Source of the DNA: Gnetum montanum
Taxonomy: Eukaryota; Streptophyta; Gnetopsida; Gnetales; Gnetaceae
NCBI GenBank assembly: GCA_015680685.1
Contig: MNCI01036754.1
Coordinates: 84,713-148,712 of the forward strand
Length of the DNA: 64,000 nucleotides
Reading direction: 5' to 3'
Part shown: positions 35,355 to 48,300 of the stretch, one piece after another
Layout: every line of letters begins with the position of its first letter
How positions within the stretch are numbered: position 1 is the stretch's first letter
Program-made: the position numbers and the translations under genes
The notes under the pieces: generated by a model
What the model saw: only the letters and a program-made list of their open reading frames with translations
Database searches by the model: none
What the model was told of the DNA's origin: nothing

Positions 35355-35908
35355 TTTTTTTGTTTAGTTTTTTGTTTTTTGTTTTTGACTCAAATTTATA
35401 TGGGAATTGTAAATTGAGATGAATGAAACCAGTTAACTCTTGTACTTGTATGCATAAAAAATTTTTGTTGATTTTGAGTTTAATTGCAAACATGACATGG
35501 CAATGTAAAATGTTTTGGTTTGTTTTTTGTGGTTTAAGTGTAATGCGCGGATGTAATTATAAATCAAAGTGTAATGATAAATGAAAGAGGAAAACAAAGT
35601 ATAGGTGGATGATCTAGTTTAAGGCCATTTCAGGCCACATGCGTAGTTTAAGGCCATTTCGGGCCACATGCGTAGTTTAAGGCCATTTTGGACCCCAGTC
35701 GTAAACAAGGGACATTTCAAATGACACGGGTGGATTTCTCGGTTGACCGACCATTTCTGATCATGGCTAGTTTTATGTCATTGCGGAAATGATAGTTTAA
35801 CATCATTCCGGACTTGGAATGAAGTTAATGTCTTTTTGGACTTGTTGTAGTTTAACGTCATTTCGGACTAGTTGTAGTTTAACGTCATTTTGGACAGTTG
35901 CATTGTTA
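35355..35908 (-). repeat. Post-protease boundary repeats and spacer, B
   Basis: 35,610-35,895 carries units such as GTTTAAGGCCATTTCGGGCC and TAGTTTAACGTCATTTCGGA in the inverse orientation of the C block. 35,355-35,600 is T-rich and probably holds the antisense 3' UTR; no further gene was seen. Confidence 0.75.
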
Positions 35909-38900
35909 TTATTTTAGTAGTTTTTTTATTTTTCTTATTTTGACATTAGGCAATGTGTTAGCGAGTATGATTCTATATTTAGTGTCCCCTTCGCTGATCA
36001 CGTTGAATGGTAATTCAGCCCAAGGGACGTCTGATGGAATTGTTTTCGCATTAGTGTTTTCTTGTGCTTCTGCATGTGTCTCGATTTCTATGTCAGCTGT
36101 GGTTTCTAAGTGAGGTTGCGTATGTACAATGTCAGGCCCAGGTATTTCAGTTTTGGGCAGATCTTCCTTTGTGTTTAAAGGATTATCATCTAGTGGTTGT
36201 TGTCCATTTATATCGTGTTGTCTAGGCTCTTCGAGCTTAACCTCTGAGCCTTGGTCTGTGTCTATGTACAATGAAATTATGGGTGTTGCAGCCTCCTCGT
36301 GTATGATGATTTCACCACCTTCATAAGGCAAATGAATCTCTTGGGGATGAGACTGCTTTCAGTTGGGCTAACCAGGGCCTTTCTAATATTAGGTTGAATC
36401 CTGGCATCTCATCGATTACTACGAAGTCGGCGGATGTGGGGAATTGATCCCTTGCTATGAAGTCTAAAGTCACGGTGCCTTTAACTATCACACGTGACCC
36501 ACTGAATGATTTCAAGCATGTGGTGGTAGTTGGTCTGATTAACTCTATAAGCCCCAGTTGTTCAATGATTGGATATGGCACAATGTTTGTGGCAGCTCCA
36601 TCAGCTACGTGGACTCTATGTATCTGGAATTGGTTTACTCTTACTGTTATAAAAATAAGGGCTGTTGTTATCTCCCCTATTTTCTTATCCACGTTGATGT
36701 TATCGTTATGGAAACTTAATGGTTTGGAAGTTGACCCTTGAGGCGAGTACTGCATGAATCGAAGGTTCATTTGGAGGTAAGTCCTTGCTCATTGGGATGG
36801 ATGTTAACATGCACACTAAAGCTTCACAATGGGTTTGTGATGCTAACACAAGGTCGTATAGTCTCAATGAAGTGTTCTTTTGTTTGAGTGCTTGTGTGAC
36901 CTGTGTTAGGGATGTTGCTAGGTCTTTGCTATTAGGTGTATGTTTATCAGTGGTGACTTGGTCCATTGGGTCCAACAGTTTTATTTCGTGCATCGTTGGT
37001 TTGTCATTTTTGCTCAAAACCGCTAATTTAGACCTATTGGGTTTTTTGGATGGTTCACCCTCATAGCCTGCGTTTGGTTGATTGTTAGGTGGCGTCATGG
37101 GTACTGCGTTTAGTGGAGTGGGTTTAGGTGGTCCTACAGCTAACCGTTGACACTCCCTCTCCAAGCGTTCACATGTGAGCTTATCCGCTAAGCGTTCTCG
37201 TGTATGGCATGAGGGTGTGGTTGATTTCGGAGCCTCAGGTTGTTTTGGGATTCGTACCATGTATGGAGTTGGGCGAGGTTGTGGTTGGACAGTCGGATGT
37301 GGTTGAGTAGAAGGCTGGCTGGGTACCCTGATGACATAAGGACTAGGTTTACTTTATGTTTGTGAGGTGGAGGATTGGTAATCATTAAGACTTTCGGGTG
37401 TCCTAACGGCGTATGGGGTTGGTTTAGGCGGAGGTTGGACCTCCGCTATTGCGACGGTAGGTGGTACTTGGACTATGTAAGGGGCAGGGCGAATAGGAGG
37501 TGTTTGTGAGTTAGCAAAAGTAGCAATTGGAGGTACGTGCACTACATATGATTTTTGCAGGGCGGATGATGGTTGAGGCATGGATGTTGAGGCAGTTGGA
37601 GGAATACGGATTACGAATGGCTTGCTAGGCATTTGTTGTTCATAGTCATAGTAGATGATGTTAATGCTAGGCATTTCAGGTTCGTTATCTAGGTAGATTT
37701 TGTTAATAACGTACGTTGCGTCTTTGGTATTCAAAGGGTCTTTATACACACCCATAGCCTGGTTCTGCGGTTGGACCGGGTTGGCCTCATCAAAAGTGAT
37801 TTGGCCTCCATCGATCATTCGTTATATGTCTTGTTTCAGGGTGAAACAGTAATCTGTGCCATGCCCATTATGTTGGTGATAGTCGCAGAAGCGGTCCATC
37901 CTAAAACCTTTGGGTACTAGGGGCTCATCCGGCATTACTAAGCTTGGGTTTTGAACTAGTTGACAGAACTGGTCATGTCTCTGGATAGCAGCAGGGGATA
38001 ACTACTTGTGTTTCATTAACCCAGCTTTCAGGAGTTGGTCGAATAGCTGGGATGGCTTTATAGGCAATGGCGTATATTGGGTGGGTTCTTTCCTTTCAAA
38101 ATTTCTCGTATGGTTTGGTGTTGGGTTCTGCGATGAGGATGATTCTAGTGCAGTCGTGGGAGTAGGTTTAGTATAATTAGTAGGGGCCAATGGCGGTTTG
38201 TTTTGTTGTGCCACATTTGCTTGTTGCATTTCTGCTATTGTCGCTAAAGTTGTTTTAGCCTTTTCTTTATCTTTCTTACTGTGTTGATTTTTGTAGGCTA
38301 AATATGCAGGATCATGGCTATTTTGGGCAACCTCCTCTATATTTTTAATTTGTACATAGGCTTGATTAAGGTTACGCGCATTGAGATAATATAACTTGGA
38401 TTTGAAAAAGTAGTTAATAGCCCCCTTTAGAATGGTGAGCAGATATGTCTGTGGAATCGGCTCGTGTAGCTCATTGAGAGCAGCACTCCACCTCTGGATG
38501 AATTTTTGTACGGGTTCCATAGGTGCTTGTTTAACCTGTATAAGGCTGTCAAGTGTCGCTTTAGGTTTTAAGTTATACTTGAACCTGATCACAAATTGAT
38601 GTAACAACTCTTCCAGGGAAAATATGGAATTTCTCGGCAAGGCCCAGTACCAATCAAGTGCTCTCCCTGCGAGGGACATCGGGAACACTCGCAAAATGGC
38701 ATGTGGCCACGCCTAGAACAATGTGCATTCTAATCTAAATATTATAAGGTGAGCATTGGGGTCCGTTTCCCCATTATATTTAGTTAGCGTAGGCAATGAT
38801 ACACCTTTGGGTAACGTTAGGGGTGGAATGGAAGAGCTGATGGGGTCGTCGTGGTAAAAGTCCACTACCTTCAACTCTCCGTCGACAGCTGTTTTGAGGC

Positions 38901-39975
38901 GTTTGACCTCGTTAGTTAGTTCCTGCATTAGTTTTTTAGCATCGGCCCAGTCTTGAGCACTAGGTGAGGTGGCAGCTTGGGGATGTGGTACATTGTACAG
39001 ATTGGATTGTTGAATAGTAGGTTGGAAGGCTGAAAGTTGTGCGGTCGGTGGTTGTACTTGTGGAATGTTTATAGCGGGTGGTATCAGGGGCAGCATGTTG
39101 TGAGTAAGTGGTTGTTGTTGCTGTGGTTGTCCTTGAGGGATATTAAACGATGGAATTGTGTGAGGTGGCATGTTGTAGTGAGGGGTTTGATGTGATTGAG
39201 CACCCATCGCTGCCCATTGTCTGGTCATGTTTTGTGTAGGAACCCCCTGAACTTGTTGGGTTACAGCAGTGGAAGGGGCTCCGTGCATTTGGATGTAAGG
39301 AATATAGTGAGCGGACGTAGATGTTGGTATCACATGTGGCATCCCGATCACTCGGGGTGGGAAGGTTGCTCCCATGTTATTGTGAGGGGGTAGTACTTGC
39401 GAGGATGGGCCTACAGTTGCAGCGGGAAGAATAGCGAGAGGGAACATATTGATTTACGGGTCGCTTGGAGGAGGAACATGAACAAGTGTAGATGTTTCTG
39501 GTGGAGGTATTTGTGCTTGGGTGAATCTAAGGGGTTGGAGGGACGTGATTTCCCCTGTGCCTGGATGAAACATGGGGTTGACATAGGTTTGTGGGCTAAG
39601 CGTATGGTAGGAATCTTCATGTTCAGATTGGGCAGCGAACTCGTCCTCCTCTTTCGGTTGAGGATTTACTACAGGCTGATCTAGAGATTGGCTCCTTTGC
39701 AGGAGGAGTTGTGTGATGAGCCCTTCCCTGTAGAAAATTTTGTATTGCCTTTTAACTTCTATTTCGACTTGGTCCACAGCTAGGCTAGCTTGTATTTTCA
39801 CGCATATGAAGTTGCATTAGTCTTGAGTTATGGTGTTGGACGATGGGTTCCTCCCTTGCAACCTAAGAGACTGATGGGGCCCCATTGTGGGTTGTGCCAT
39901 GGGTTGTTAAATGGCCATGGTTCCTGTAAGGTCTGTGACCTGGGTGGTTGTAGCGGTGGGGTTTGCAATGTTCAT
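35909..39975 (-). pseudogene. gag-protease, copy B
   Basis: ATG at 39,975 (MNIANPTATTTQVTDLTG). Proline/glutamine-rich linker (~39,450-38,960), then capsid with VDFYHDDPISSSIPPL, FPMSLAGRALDWYWALP (~38,690) and PVQKFIQRWSAALNEL. Nucleocapsid knuckle CDYHQHNGHGTDYC (C-x2-H-x4-H-x4-C, ~37,890). A long proline-rich spacer with repeated PYxVRxP motifs follows (~37,650-37,260). Protease (~36,680-36,330) reads VHVADGAATN, so the catalytic Asp of the D-x-G motif is Ala; DEMPGFNLIL is the second hallmark. An acidic tail ends at 35,909. Stops at 39,453, 38,711, 38,001 and 37,353 plus two frameshifts (~36,750, ~36,330). Most complete gag here. Confidence 0.9.
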
Positions 39976-40019
39976 GATGAGCAATTGAGAATATGACACA
40001 GTGAAGGGATATGGACTTA

Positions 40020-40686
40020 GTGTACTTAGTGCGACGTAAACCTACGTTCGTGGCATACAGCGTATAGACTAGATCTCAGCGTATAGGCTTCAACAACAGC
40101 GTAGACAGCGTATAAATATACAGCGTATAGTGACAGCGTAGCAATTCTACGGCATAGAACGTACAGCATATACGCTAAGTAGCATAGACAGCGTCTGCAT
40201 ACAGCATAAACAGAGTTACAATGTACAGAGTGTAGCGTATACGGACAGCAGCGTAAATGAGTTTACAGCGTAGGATGTTCAGCGTAAACTTAGTGGTGGC
40301 GTAGACAGCATAGATGAAGTCTTTTGTGTAGCGTAGGCAAAATCTACAACGTAAGGTGAGTACCGTGTGTGTTAGCAGCGTAAACAGAGTTGTAGCATAG
40401 ACAAAGTCTGCAGCGTAAAGCATGTAGCATATATTCAGCAGCGTAGATGTTGGGGATTTTGCAGACAGAGTCGGCATATGGCTGATAGCGTAGACGCTAG
40501 GAGACTTGCAGATGGTAAGTTCTAAAAGGAGCAGCGTAGACGTTGAACAGTGTAGATGCTAGATAGATTGCAGGCAGTAAGTTTTAAATCAAGCAGCATA
40601 AACGTTGGGAGACTTGCAAAAAGGGTTGGCGTATACTCAATGGCGTAGACGCTGAGAGCTTTGAAGCACAGTAAGTTTAAGGCATA
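40020..40686 (-). repeat. Repeat-rich 5' leader of B
   Basis: More than twenty copies of CAGCGTAGA / CAGCGTATA units between the primer-binding site and gag. Related to, but looser than, the U3 palindrome array. Open frames here are by-products of the repeats. Confidence 0.7.
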
Positions 40687-40705
40687 GGCCCTCCTTCTAG
40701 CGCCA
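40687..40705 (-). promoter_or_regulatory. Primer-binding site of B
   Basis: Minus strand TGGCGCTAGAAGGAGGGCC, 5 bp after the LTR end GGTACA. Least decayed of the three primer-binding sites. Confidence 0.7.
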
Positions 40706-40710
40706 ATTTC

Positions 40711-41882
40711 TGTACCATCCGAAATCGTTGATCTCCGGTTGAATGGAAACAGAAACCAGGGAATCACCAGACGTGCATAGAAGACCCTACCTTCGCTTGA
40801 GGGTGAGCTAGAATAAATGAAGGTAGAGTACCTTGAGTGGTCTGCACACGGATCAGACAAGGATTTCCCCAAACGTACACCGAGGTGTTATACGCTGGGT
40901 TATATGTAAACGGCATGAAAGATGCAAAACAGAGCATAAACAGCATAATTGATGTAAACGGAGCGTAAACGTAAACCATCGTAAACAATGAAAATGCAAC
41001 AATTAATGCAAACTATAACAGATTTTAGGAAGAAAATGTAACAATGGCATTTCAAAATGAGAGTTACAATGCACCGGTCTAACGTAGTTGTGGCTTTGAC
41101 ACAAGGCGGACGAAAAGCCCCGGTGAATGCAGGGATGACTGTGGGCTAGTTCACACTGTAGGCACAGTGTAGAGTCTATATGCTCAGCGTACAAGGTTGT
41201 CCAACGTGCAAGGTTCTCTGCTCTGGTTCTCAGCGTCTTTGCTCTGGTTTGCTCTCTGAATTTTCTCCCAACCGACCCTGGATCTAGTGAAAAATTGGGG
41301 CTTTTATACAGGTTTTGACGTTAGATTCGAGTTGGGTGACATGTGGCACGTTGACCGGATGCGAAAGAATGAAATTTACAAGTGTACAGTATGTTACATT
41401 TGTAGAGCGTATACGCTGTATCAAGCGGGCGTAGACTCTGGGCATATACACTGGGCATATACACTGAATGTGCTGGGCGTATACGCTGTGGATGCTGAGC
41501 GTATACGCTGACGGTTGCTGGGCATATACGTCGATGGTTGTTGCCTTGTATCAAGTCTTGCTCTGCTGTGTTGTTTCCGTGCCGTCTTCGGGGATTGCAC
41601 GCCAGGCGTATATGTCAATCGTACAAGTTAAACGTACTTGTGAGGTGTGTACGCTAGACGTATACACTGTGAACATCGGGCGTATACGCTAGGAATGGCA
41701 GACATATATGTTGGGCGTATACGCTGATATGAACTTAAGCATATACGCATACTTAGTGAAAATTAAGTATCTGATCTCCAAAGTTGCCATGTTTGATACC
41801 AGATGTAGACGTGGTCGTTTGTGGCTCGTAGGGACCTGCTTCTTGCTGGAAAAGTACTAAGCTTGAAGTTTTGTGGTGTTCA
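40711..41882 (-). mobile_element. 5' LTR of B
   Basis: 1,172 bp. Minus-strand start TGAACACCACAAAAC at 41,882 (one A fewer than the 3' LTR) and end GGATGGTACA at 40,711. TATAAAAG at 41,308-41,301. GCGTATACGC array at about 41,405-41,750 in U3. Confidence 0.93.
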
Positions 41883-41887
41883 AATAC
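41883..41887. repeat. Target-site duplication of B, right copy (AATAC)
   Basis: Adjacent to the B LTR; matches 23,983-23,987. Confidence 0.95.
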
Positions 41888-44497
41888 AAGTCATGGATTT
41901 CTACCATGACGATCCCATTAGTCCAGTAGTCCCTATCCTGTTGTTGCCACCTGGGATGCCCCTTCCTCATTTTACAAAATATAATGAGGAAGGTGATCCC
42001 AACGCCCACCTGGTCACTTTCAGGTCAGAGTCCTTATTACTGCAACAATGGCCGCATACTATAATCCATTTCTTTGCTATGTCCTTAACGGGAAAAGCTC
42101 TGGATTGGTATCGAGCACTCCCACGTGCTTCCATCTCAACTTTGGAAGAGCTGTTAACTTAGTTTGTGACTCGTTTCAAATACAATTTGAAGCTGAAGGT
42201 CACGCTGGACCAGCTTATGGGAGTCAAGCAAGACCCGCTCGAGTCGGTTCAACAGTTTATACAGTGATGGAGCTCCACCTTGAATGAAATCCGTGAACCT
42301 ATCGTAGAAGCCCATCTACTAGCAATCTTCAAGGGAGCAATGAACGACTTTATCAAGTCTAAGCTATATTACCTCGTTCCTCGTTCTCTCAGCCAAGCCT
42401 TTGCTCAGACTAAGAGCATCCAAGACGCGGTGGAGGCTAGCAAAGATCTGGCGTATGTGGTTTACAAGAATGCCCACACCAAGGGAAAGGATAAAGGTAA
42501 GGCTACGACAAGGATAGTAACAGCAGTTGCCGAAGGGGCTAAGAAGAAAAACAACGACAAGAAGAAAAAAACTGTGAAGCCTGTCGAACCGTCAACTAGC
42601 TCAAATAGCATCAATCAAGAAGCTCCTTCCGCTCCCAAAGCACGTCCACAACCAAGGCCTAAGTTTGAGTGTAAGGATCGCTCAAATTACGCGACCCTAC
42701 CTGTAAAGCCTTCTGAACTCCTGAAGCAATTATTGGGAACTAGTCATATCCGACACAAGGTGGTGTCCGAGGAGGCTTTGAAACATCATAGGCACCATTG
42801 TGAGTTACTCAAGAACCCCTCCTTAGCCCAACCCAACGAACCGCCAGTTCCCAAGAACTTTAGGCTAGACCGATTCTACGACTACCATCAATTGTGTGGC
42901 CATGACATGGATTACTATTGGGCATTGAAAGATGATATTCAACGTCTGATTGATCAAGGTGACCTGATCTTAGACAACAATAGCCTGGCACGCCCAGAAA
43001 ACCAATCCATGCGTGTGTACTGAGACCCAATAAATGTAAATGACGCAGGGTACACCATCAATGTGGTAGGAGCAAAGGGTGATAGTCAAGTGCAATCGAA
43101 CCAGCCTTTCGTGTTGCGAACGCATCCTCTCTTGCCCCAAATAGTAGATCCATCAGCATAGACAAGTGATGCTCCAAGGTGACCTTTTATCCTTCGAGCC
43201 CCTTCTCAGACAACTTCTCGACAACCCGCTGTCAGTAAAGCTGCGGCCCAGTCGGTGCCTACGCCTAAGGTACCCTTTGTCATCAAGGTGCCAAAACCAT
43301 CAATCGCCCCTCCTGAGCAAGGGTAAATTTCCAAGTAGACCTCTCAATCCCAACTTAACAGAAACAGAGGAGAAGGTATGACAATTGATACGGCCAAGGA
43401 CCTTCTTACGTTGGGGTTTCCCAAGCCTAAACCCCTCGCTTCTGTACCCTTGACCCCACTTACTAAAAACGACGAAGTTACACGAACGCAACCACCTCTT
43501 CCTAGTCAAAAGAAACGTAACCCTCGATCGAATGTCACTCCTCCCCAAGAAATTCATCTCTTAGTGCGAATGGAAGAGGAAAAGGGTGACAAGCAGCCTG
43601 ATCATTGGCAGGATCTCTTCGATGCCTTTACGCAAGTTAAACAGGCTCTTAAACAAAAAAATACAACATTGAGCCTTTATGACTTACTCATGTTGTCACA
43701 GAAACATTGTGAGGCTATGGTTCATATGCTAACGTCCATACCCGTGGACGAGAGCTTGCCAGCGGATGAAGAAGTGATTCATTTCATTATGCTTCCACTT
43801 GCCGCTAAGAAGCCTGGGCCTTCCCTATTAACCTTTCACGACAAATCCATTAAGGATGACCCAGAAAAGGGTCAGGTGACAATGGCGCCCATGGTCATCA
43901 CCATCCAAGTTGGCCAACATCGAATCTGGAGAGTATATGTAGATGATGGGCGGCCACTAATGTCATCCCATATCCCATAGTGGATAAGCTAGGCCTGATC
44001 GATCAAATTAGTCCTACAACAACATTGTGTCTAAAGTTGTTCAATGGGGCATGAGTGCAAGTCAAAGGGATGGTTCACATTAACTTTGTGGCAGGGGACC
44101 AGTTCCCCACAGATGCAACATTTATTGTCATTGAAGAGATGCCTGGCTTTAACTTGATCCTGGGGAGATCTTGGCTAGCTCAACTGAGGGTAGTTTTGTC
44201 ACCTATCCATCAGGAGATCCATCTGCCTTACGTAGGAGGAGAAGTGGTCATCCATGGTGATGAAATAACCCCTCAGGCTGTTAATAACATAGAAACGAAT
44301 AGGGGTCGAAAATCGAAATTCCTGAAGATCAATCCCCTGTCCAAATACTCGAACAAGCCAAAACAGTGGCCGATGATAGCCTAACTTGGGCTAAGCTACC
44401 ATTCCAGGAGAAAGATTGTGGCATGAAGAAAAAGGATCATAAATCCCCTCATCTTTACGCATCACTAAAAATAAAAGCAATCAAGAAACAATTATAG
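41888..44497 (+). pseudogene. gag C-terminal part and protease, copy C
   Basis: Continues the gag frame interrupted at 23,987. Capsid: QVMDFYHDDPIS, FAMSLTGKALDWYRALPRAS (~42,070-42,130), LNEIREPIVEAHLLAIFKGA (~42,285). A lysine-rich segment follows, then FRLDRFYDYHQLCGHDMDYY (~42,865), a knuckle that has lost both cysteine positions. Then a proline-rich spacer and a segment ALKQKNTTLSLYDLLMLSQK (~43,640). The protease starts near 43,840 and its VYVDDG motif (~43,940) is followed at once by a frameshift; the rest (EEMPGFNLILGRSWLAQL) is in another frame. Stops at about 42,160, 42,265, 43,021 and 44,055. Inactive. Confidence 0.88.
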
Positions 44498-45376
44498 AGT
44501 TAGCAAGTAAACCTTGTTGTCTAACTGCCATGTAGTTTATGCATACTTTTTCATCAACTATCCTATTTTTTCTTTACAAACACTCATTACATTTACGCAC
44601 ATATTTTTTACGCTTCCACCAGCTATTCTCATTTACATTTATGCATATTTTTTTATGCCTCCACTAGCAATCTTTGTTATCCCTAACTTTATCTAAAATT
44701 AATCATGTATGCTTTACACTTAAACTACCCATGGCATGAAATGGCCTTAAACTACCCATGGCCCGAAATGGCCTTAAACTATCCATGGCTAGAAATGGCC
44801 TTAAACTACCCATGGCCCGAAATGGCCTTAAGCTATCCATGGCCCGAAATGGCCTTAAACTACCCATGGCCTGAAATGGCCTTAAACTGCCCATGGCCCG
44901 AAATGGGCCTAAACTATCCATGGCCCAAAATGGCCTTAAACTAATCGCAGCCTGCCAGGACTTAAAACTGGTGACTTAGTGTTATTAGTTTTATTCTTTC
45001 ACACATATATCCATGGCTCGGAATGGCCTTAAAACTATCCATGGCCCGCAATGGCCTTAAACTACCTATTTAAATCACAATTTACGCTTAAACTAGCTAA
45101 AGGCCTGAAACGGCCTAGAACTAGTGATCTCATTTACGCTTTGCACCTAAATTACCTGGTGGCCTGCAATGACTTTAAACTAGTAACTTCATTTATACAC
45201 TTAAAATTATCTACGGTTTGTCATAGCATCAGAACTTATTCATTTACGCTTTGCATAAAAGGAAAACAACAAAAGAACATCAAACTCAAGCCAAATTTGC
45301 ATTAAAGTGTTAAAGAAAAATATTGTCTTTCGTTTCTTCCCATCATAAAAAACAAACTGTGGCCAATACAGCCACA
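44498..45376 (+). repeat. Post-protease boundary repeats, C
   Basis: 44,725-44,945 is the cleanest array in the window: about eight direct units of 29-30 bp containing CCATGGCCCGAAATGGCC followed by TTAAACTA. Looser units continue to ~45,220. Reading frames through it (repeats of ALNYPWPEM) are repeat artefacts. The rest is AT-rich and gene-free. Confidence 0.85.
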
Positions 45377-48300
45377 CTATGCATCTTCTTTGTTCCCACT
45401 GTTGCCTATATCCCTCAGCTCCATCTCTACTCCAAGCAAATCATCCTCATAGGGGCCATCTTTTTCAGGTGGCATTTCTTCATGAAAGTGGCCTTCCCTA
45501 CCAGGCTCTTCTGCATGAGGTTGTTCGCCATGGCATTGATCATCACCATTACGCTCTGTCCTCTACAAATCCTCTTCATGAGGACTGTCATCCACGTTAT
45601 GTTCATCCCGCTAAGGAAGCTCCTCAGGTCATTCCTACAATTAGACATAACATGCATATTGACATCGTGATCAAAACTAGGTATGACAAAAAGCATAATA
45701 AAATAACAGCTCATCTATGATGGACCTACATCAGTAGCAAATGGGATTTGTTCTAAGCCAACCCATAGGCGTTGCATGATTTCGTCCTCAATAAGCTCAG
45801 ACCAAACCCCATCTCCTAGATTAGCTCTGGCCTTGATCTTCCATTTCTCCACAAGAGTCCATTGGGGTGGTTCAGGGAAGAAGGAAGGGACGGTTGTCTC
45901 CCCCCCCCCCTAGGAAGAGTCATTTCCCTTTCTGGGAAGGCACTTACCGTCACTTGCCCTTGAAATCTTTCAAATGCACCGAAAGCACCAATAACGTCAA
46001 GGAATAGTCGAAGAGACTAAGCCTCGACGACAGAGTCCCTGTAATGTTGACGATAGAAAGTGCATTCCTGCTTATAGAAATATTTATGGTCTTTCTGCGT
46101 CTACCCCCATTCTTGCACACTCGTGCTAAATTCCTTCCAGTCTTGAATTTTTTGAGCTAGCAGATCCATTTGCATCTGTTGCTCGACCAATTCACGGCTG
46201 GTCAGACACTGTTCCTGATGACTACCCAATAACAGGCATAGTCAACAACAGATGTCTGCTAGTCCTCGTTGCTTATCCCTTGAGCTTATAGGAATTCATT
46301 CCGCGACCTCAAATCCCCCACTTTGTCATTTAGAGCCACCTTCTCCTTCTTTGACCTTTGCAGTTTCTTCCAAAGGTCTTCACTCATGTTTTGACATTCC
46401 CATAAGGAGCGAGTCGAGCGTATAGCACATTTATGCATCTCATCGTAAATGTTGTGTGGCACGACGATCGCTTCCAATGGGGGTTCAATGGCGTCTAAAT
46501 CAATAGGCTCCAATGGATCCCATCTGAGTCGAGCTCCTAATAATATAAAATGGAAATTAAGCATAATTAGGTAACATAATACCGTAACGGAACAACCTCT
46601 GTGTAATGATCGTAGCGTACCTGCTTCAGGATCGATTCACTCCAAGCGACCGATCATATCTCAGATGATGCCTTCCATAAAGGTGAATTTATTAGGAAAT
46701 TTACCCCAGGATCGAGTCATCACCGTTGACAAATGTATGTCCTGGTCACCTATTATGCAGAATAAGTTCCATATAAGGACATAATTGGGACATTACGATG
46801 ACCAATATAACCTTTAGAAGTAATTTCCTAGAGTCTAGTACGCTATAAGAATTAACCTCATCGAATCACAAATCACTTACCTTTTTCTGTCCCAGCCGAA
46901 AGGACTTCGGCATCTTCCATTGCTGGTTCCTTCCCGCATACAAAAACCTACGCGCTGCTCACCTTGTTGATTGGAGCCTCTTCTTCCAAGGCCAGGGCCC
47001 CTTCCTCGTGCCGCAAAACTATAGCCCCTATTTTGGGCGTCAACCGTTCCATAGCCTTTTCCTTCGCTGTCACACAACGTTCTCAGTTAACATAGGATTT
47101 CGCTCTAGTTCAATAAATATTACGTAATGGAAAAGCATCTATATGCAGCACAACTGTAGTTATTAGCACATTTCTTTGCTTACCTGCTGGAGGATTACTC
47201 CTCCAAAACTTAACCTGCATCTTCTGCCTCGCCCCACTTACTGGCTCGATAGACTCCTCAGTCAAACGAGGTTTCTTCCGTGGCACCGATGAGTCCACTA
47301 TCTTAGTAGCCAGGCACTTCCCCCTTGATGCATTGCTGGTGTAGGAGGGGAGCACCCCACCCACGCTATCTTGACCTCGCGTTCGAGGCGTCGCCATATT
47401 TTTAGTTGTTACAGACAACGACTCCCCGATTCCTTCAAGAGGGTCTTGTGATCGGGTAGTGCCGAAAACATGGTGAATCCATGGTTTGGAGATCTAGCTA
47501 CGGTCTTGTTGCACCCAAACTCCATTTCTTTGGACTATCAGGAATTCGATAAAACACCGGAAGCAAGCTATGAAAAAGGCAAAATGCACATTGAAACGGG
47601 ACTCAAGCTTCTTGTGAAGCTTGACCATTTCAATACGCAAGCCTTCAGAAAAATAGCTGGCCCAATTGAATCATGTCCCCTTCTCCATGACCTCTTGCAT
47701 AATTTGGGCTTGCTCGATGGTGAGGAATCTTCCTTGGGAGAGGATCTTGGGGAAGGCCCGAGCCGAAAAATGGGATAAATACTGCTGGCCACTTCCAACT
47801 CGATCCCATCGCTAGGAATTCCCTTAGCCTCCTTCTTAACCCCTAGCCACTCCTCTATCTCTTCCTAGCACTTGGCACTCCTCTTCGACTTTTCCTCTAT
47901 AGGAAAGCCATCAAAAGGGACCTCAAAGAGATTGATGAATAGCTGAGCGTCAATGTCAAAATTTACGTGAATGTTATGCACGCATATGCAGAGATGTTCA
48001 GCTTCTTCGCTGAAGGAGTTGACTAAGGTCAACATTTCACCCGTAGTAACATTAGGGGTTACAGCCAAGAATAGGTCCAGCAGTCCAGCCTCCCAAAGGT
48101 TATTGTTTAACACAACTGGGGCCGCTCTATGGCCAAGCCAGCGTTGTGTCTCCTTTATATCACCATAGCAGAAGAAGAGAGTGCTCGCCTCGCAATCGGA
48201 AGCCATAATTGTGATTTTCTGTGATTCCCTGACTGCTCACATGAAACAATAGTTAAGCCGAGGTAACAAAAATGAGACAACTTCATACATCATCACTAGC

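Larger units (their letters stand above)
23988..41882 (-). mobile_element. Element B: complete 17.9-kb Tat-like retrotransposon, minus strand
   Basis: LTRs at 40,711-41,882 (5') and 23,988-25,262 (3') flank, in minus-strand order, primer-binding site, repeat-rich leader, gag-protease, boundary repeats, antisense gene (plus strand), boundary repeats, pol, boundary repeats, noncoding tail and polypurine tract. The 5-bp AATAC duplications are exact. This is the last insertion of the nest and the most CpG-rich. All coding modules still carry stops or frameshifts. Confidence 0.95.

Noticed and set aside
44709-44944. Clean 30-bp direct repeats that could suggest a CRISPR array or a repeat protein (ALNYPWPEM repeats)
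   Set aside because: There are no unique spacers, units are contiguous and drifting, and the genome is a plant's. The peptide is an artefact of a unit length divisible by three; sister blocks lack an open frame.
45892-45912. Poly-C run as a G-quadruplex or regulatory feature
   Set aside because: A single homopolymer inside a decayed exon, absent from the other copies; more likely slippage or a sequencing artefact.
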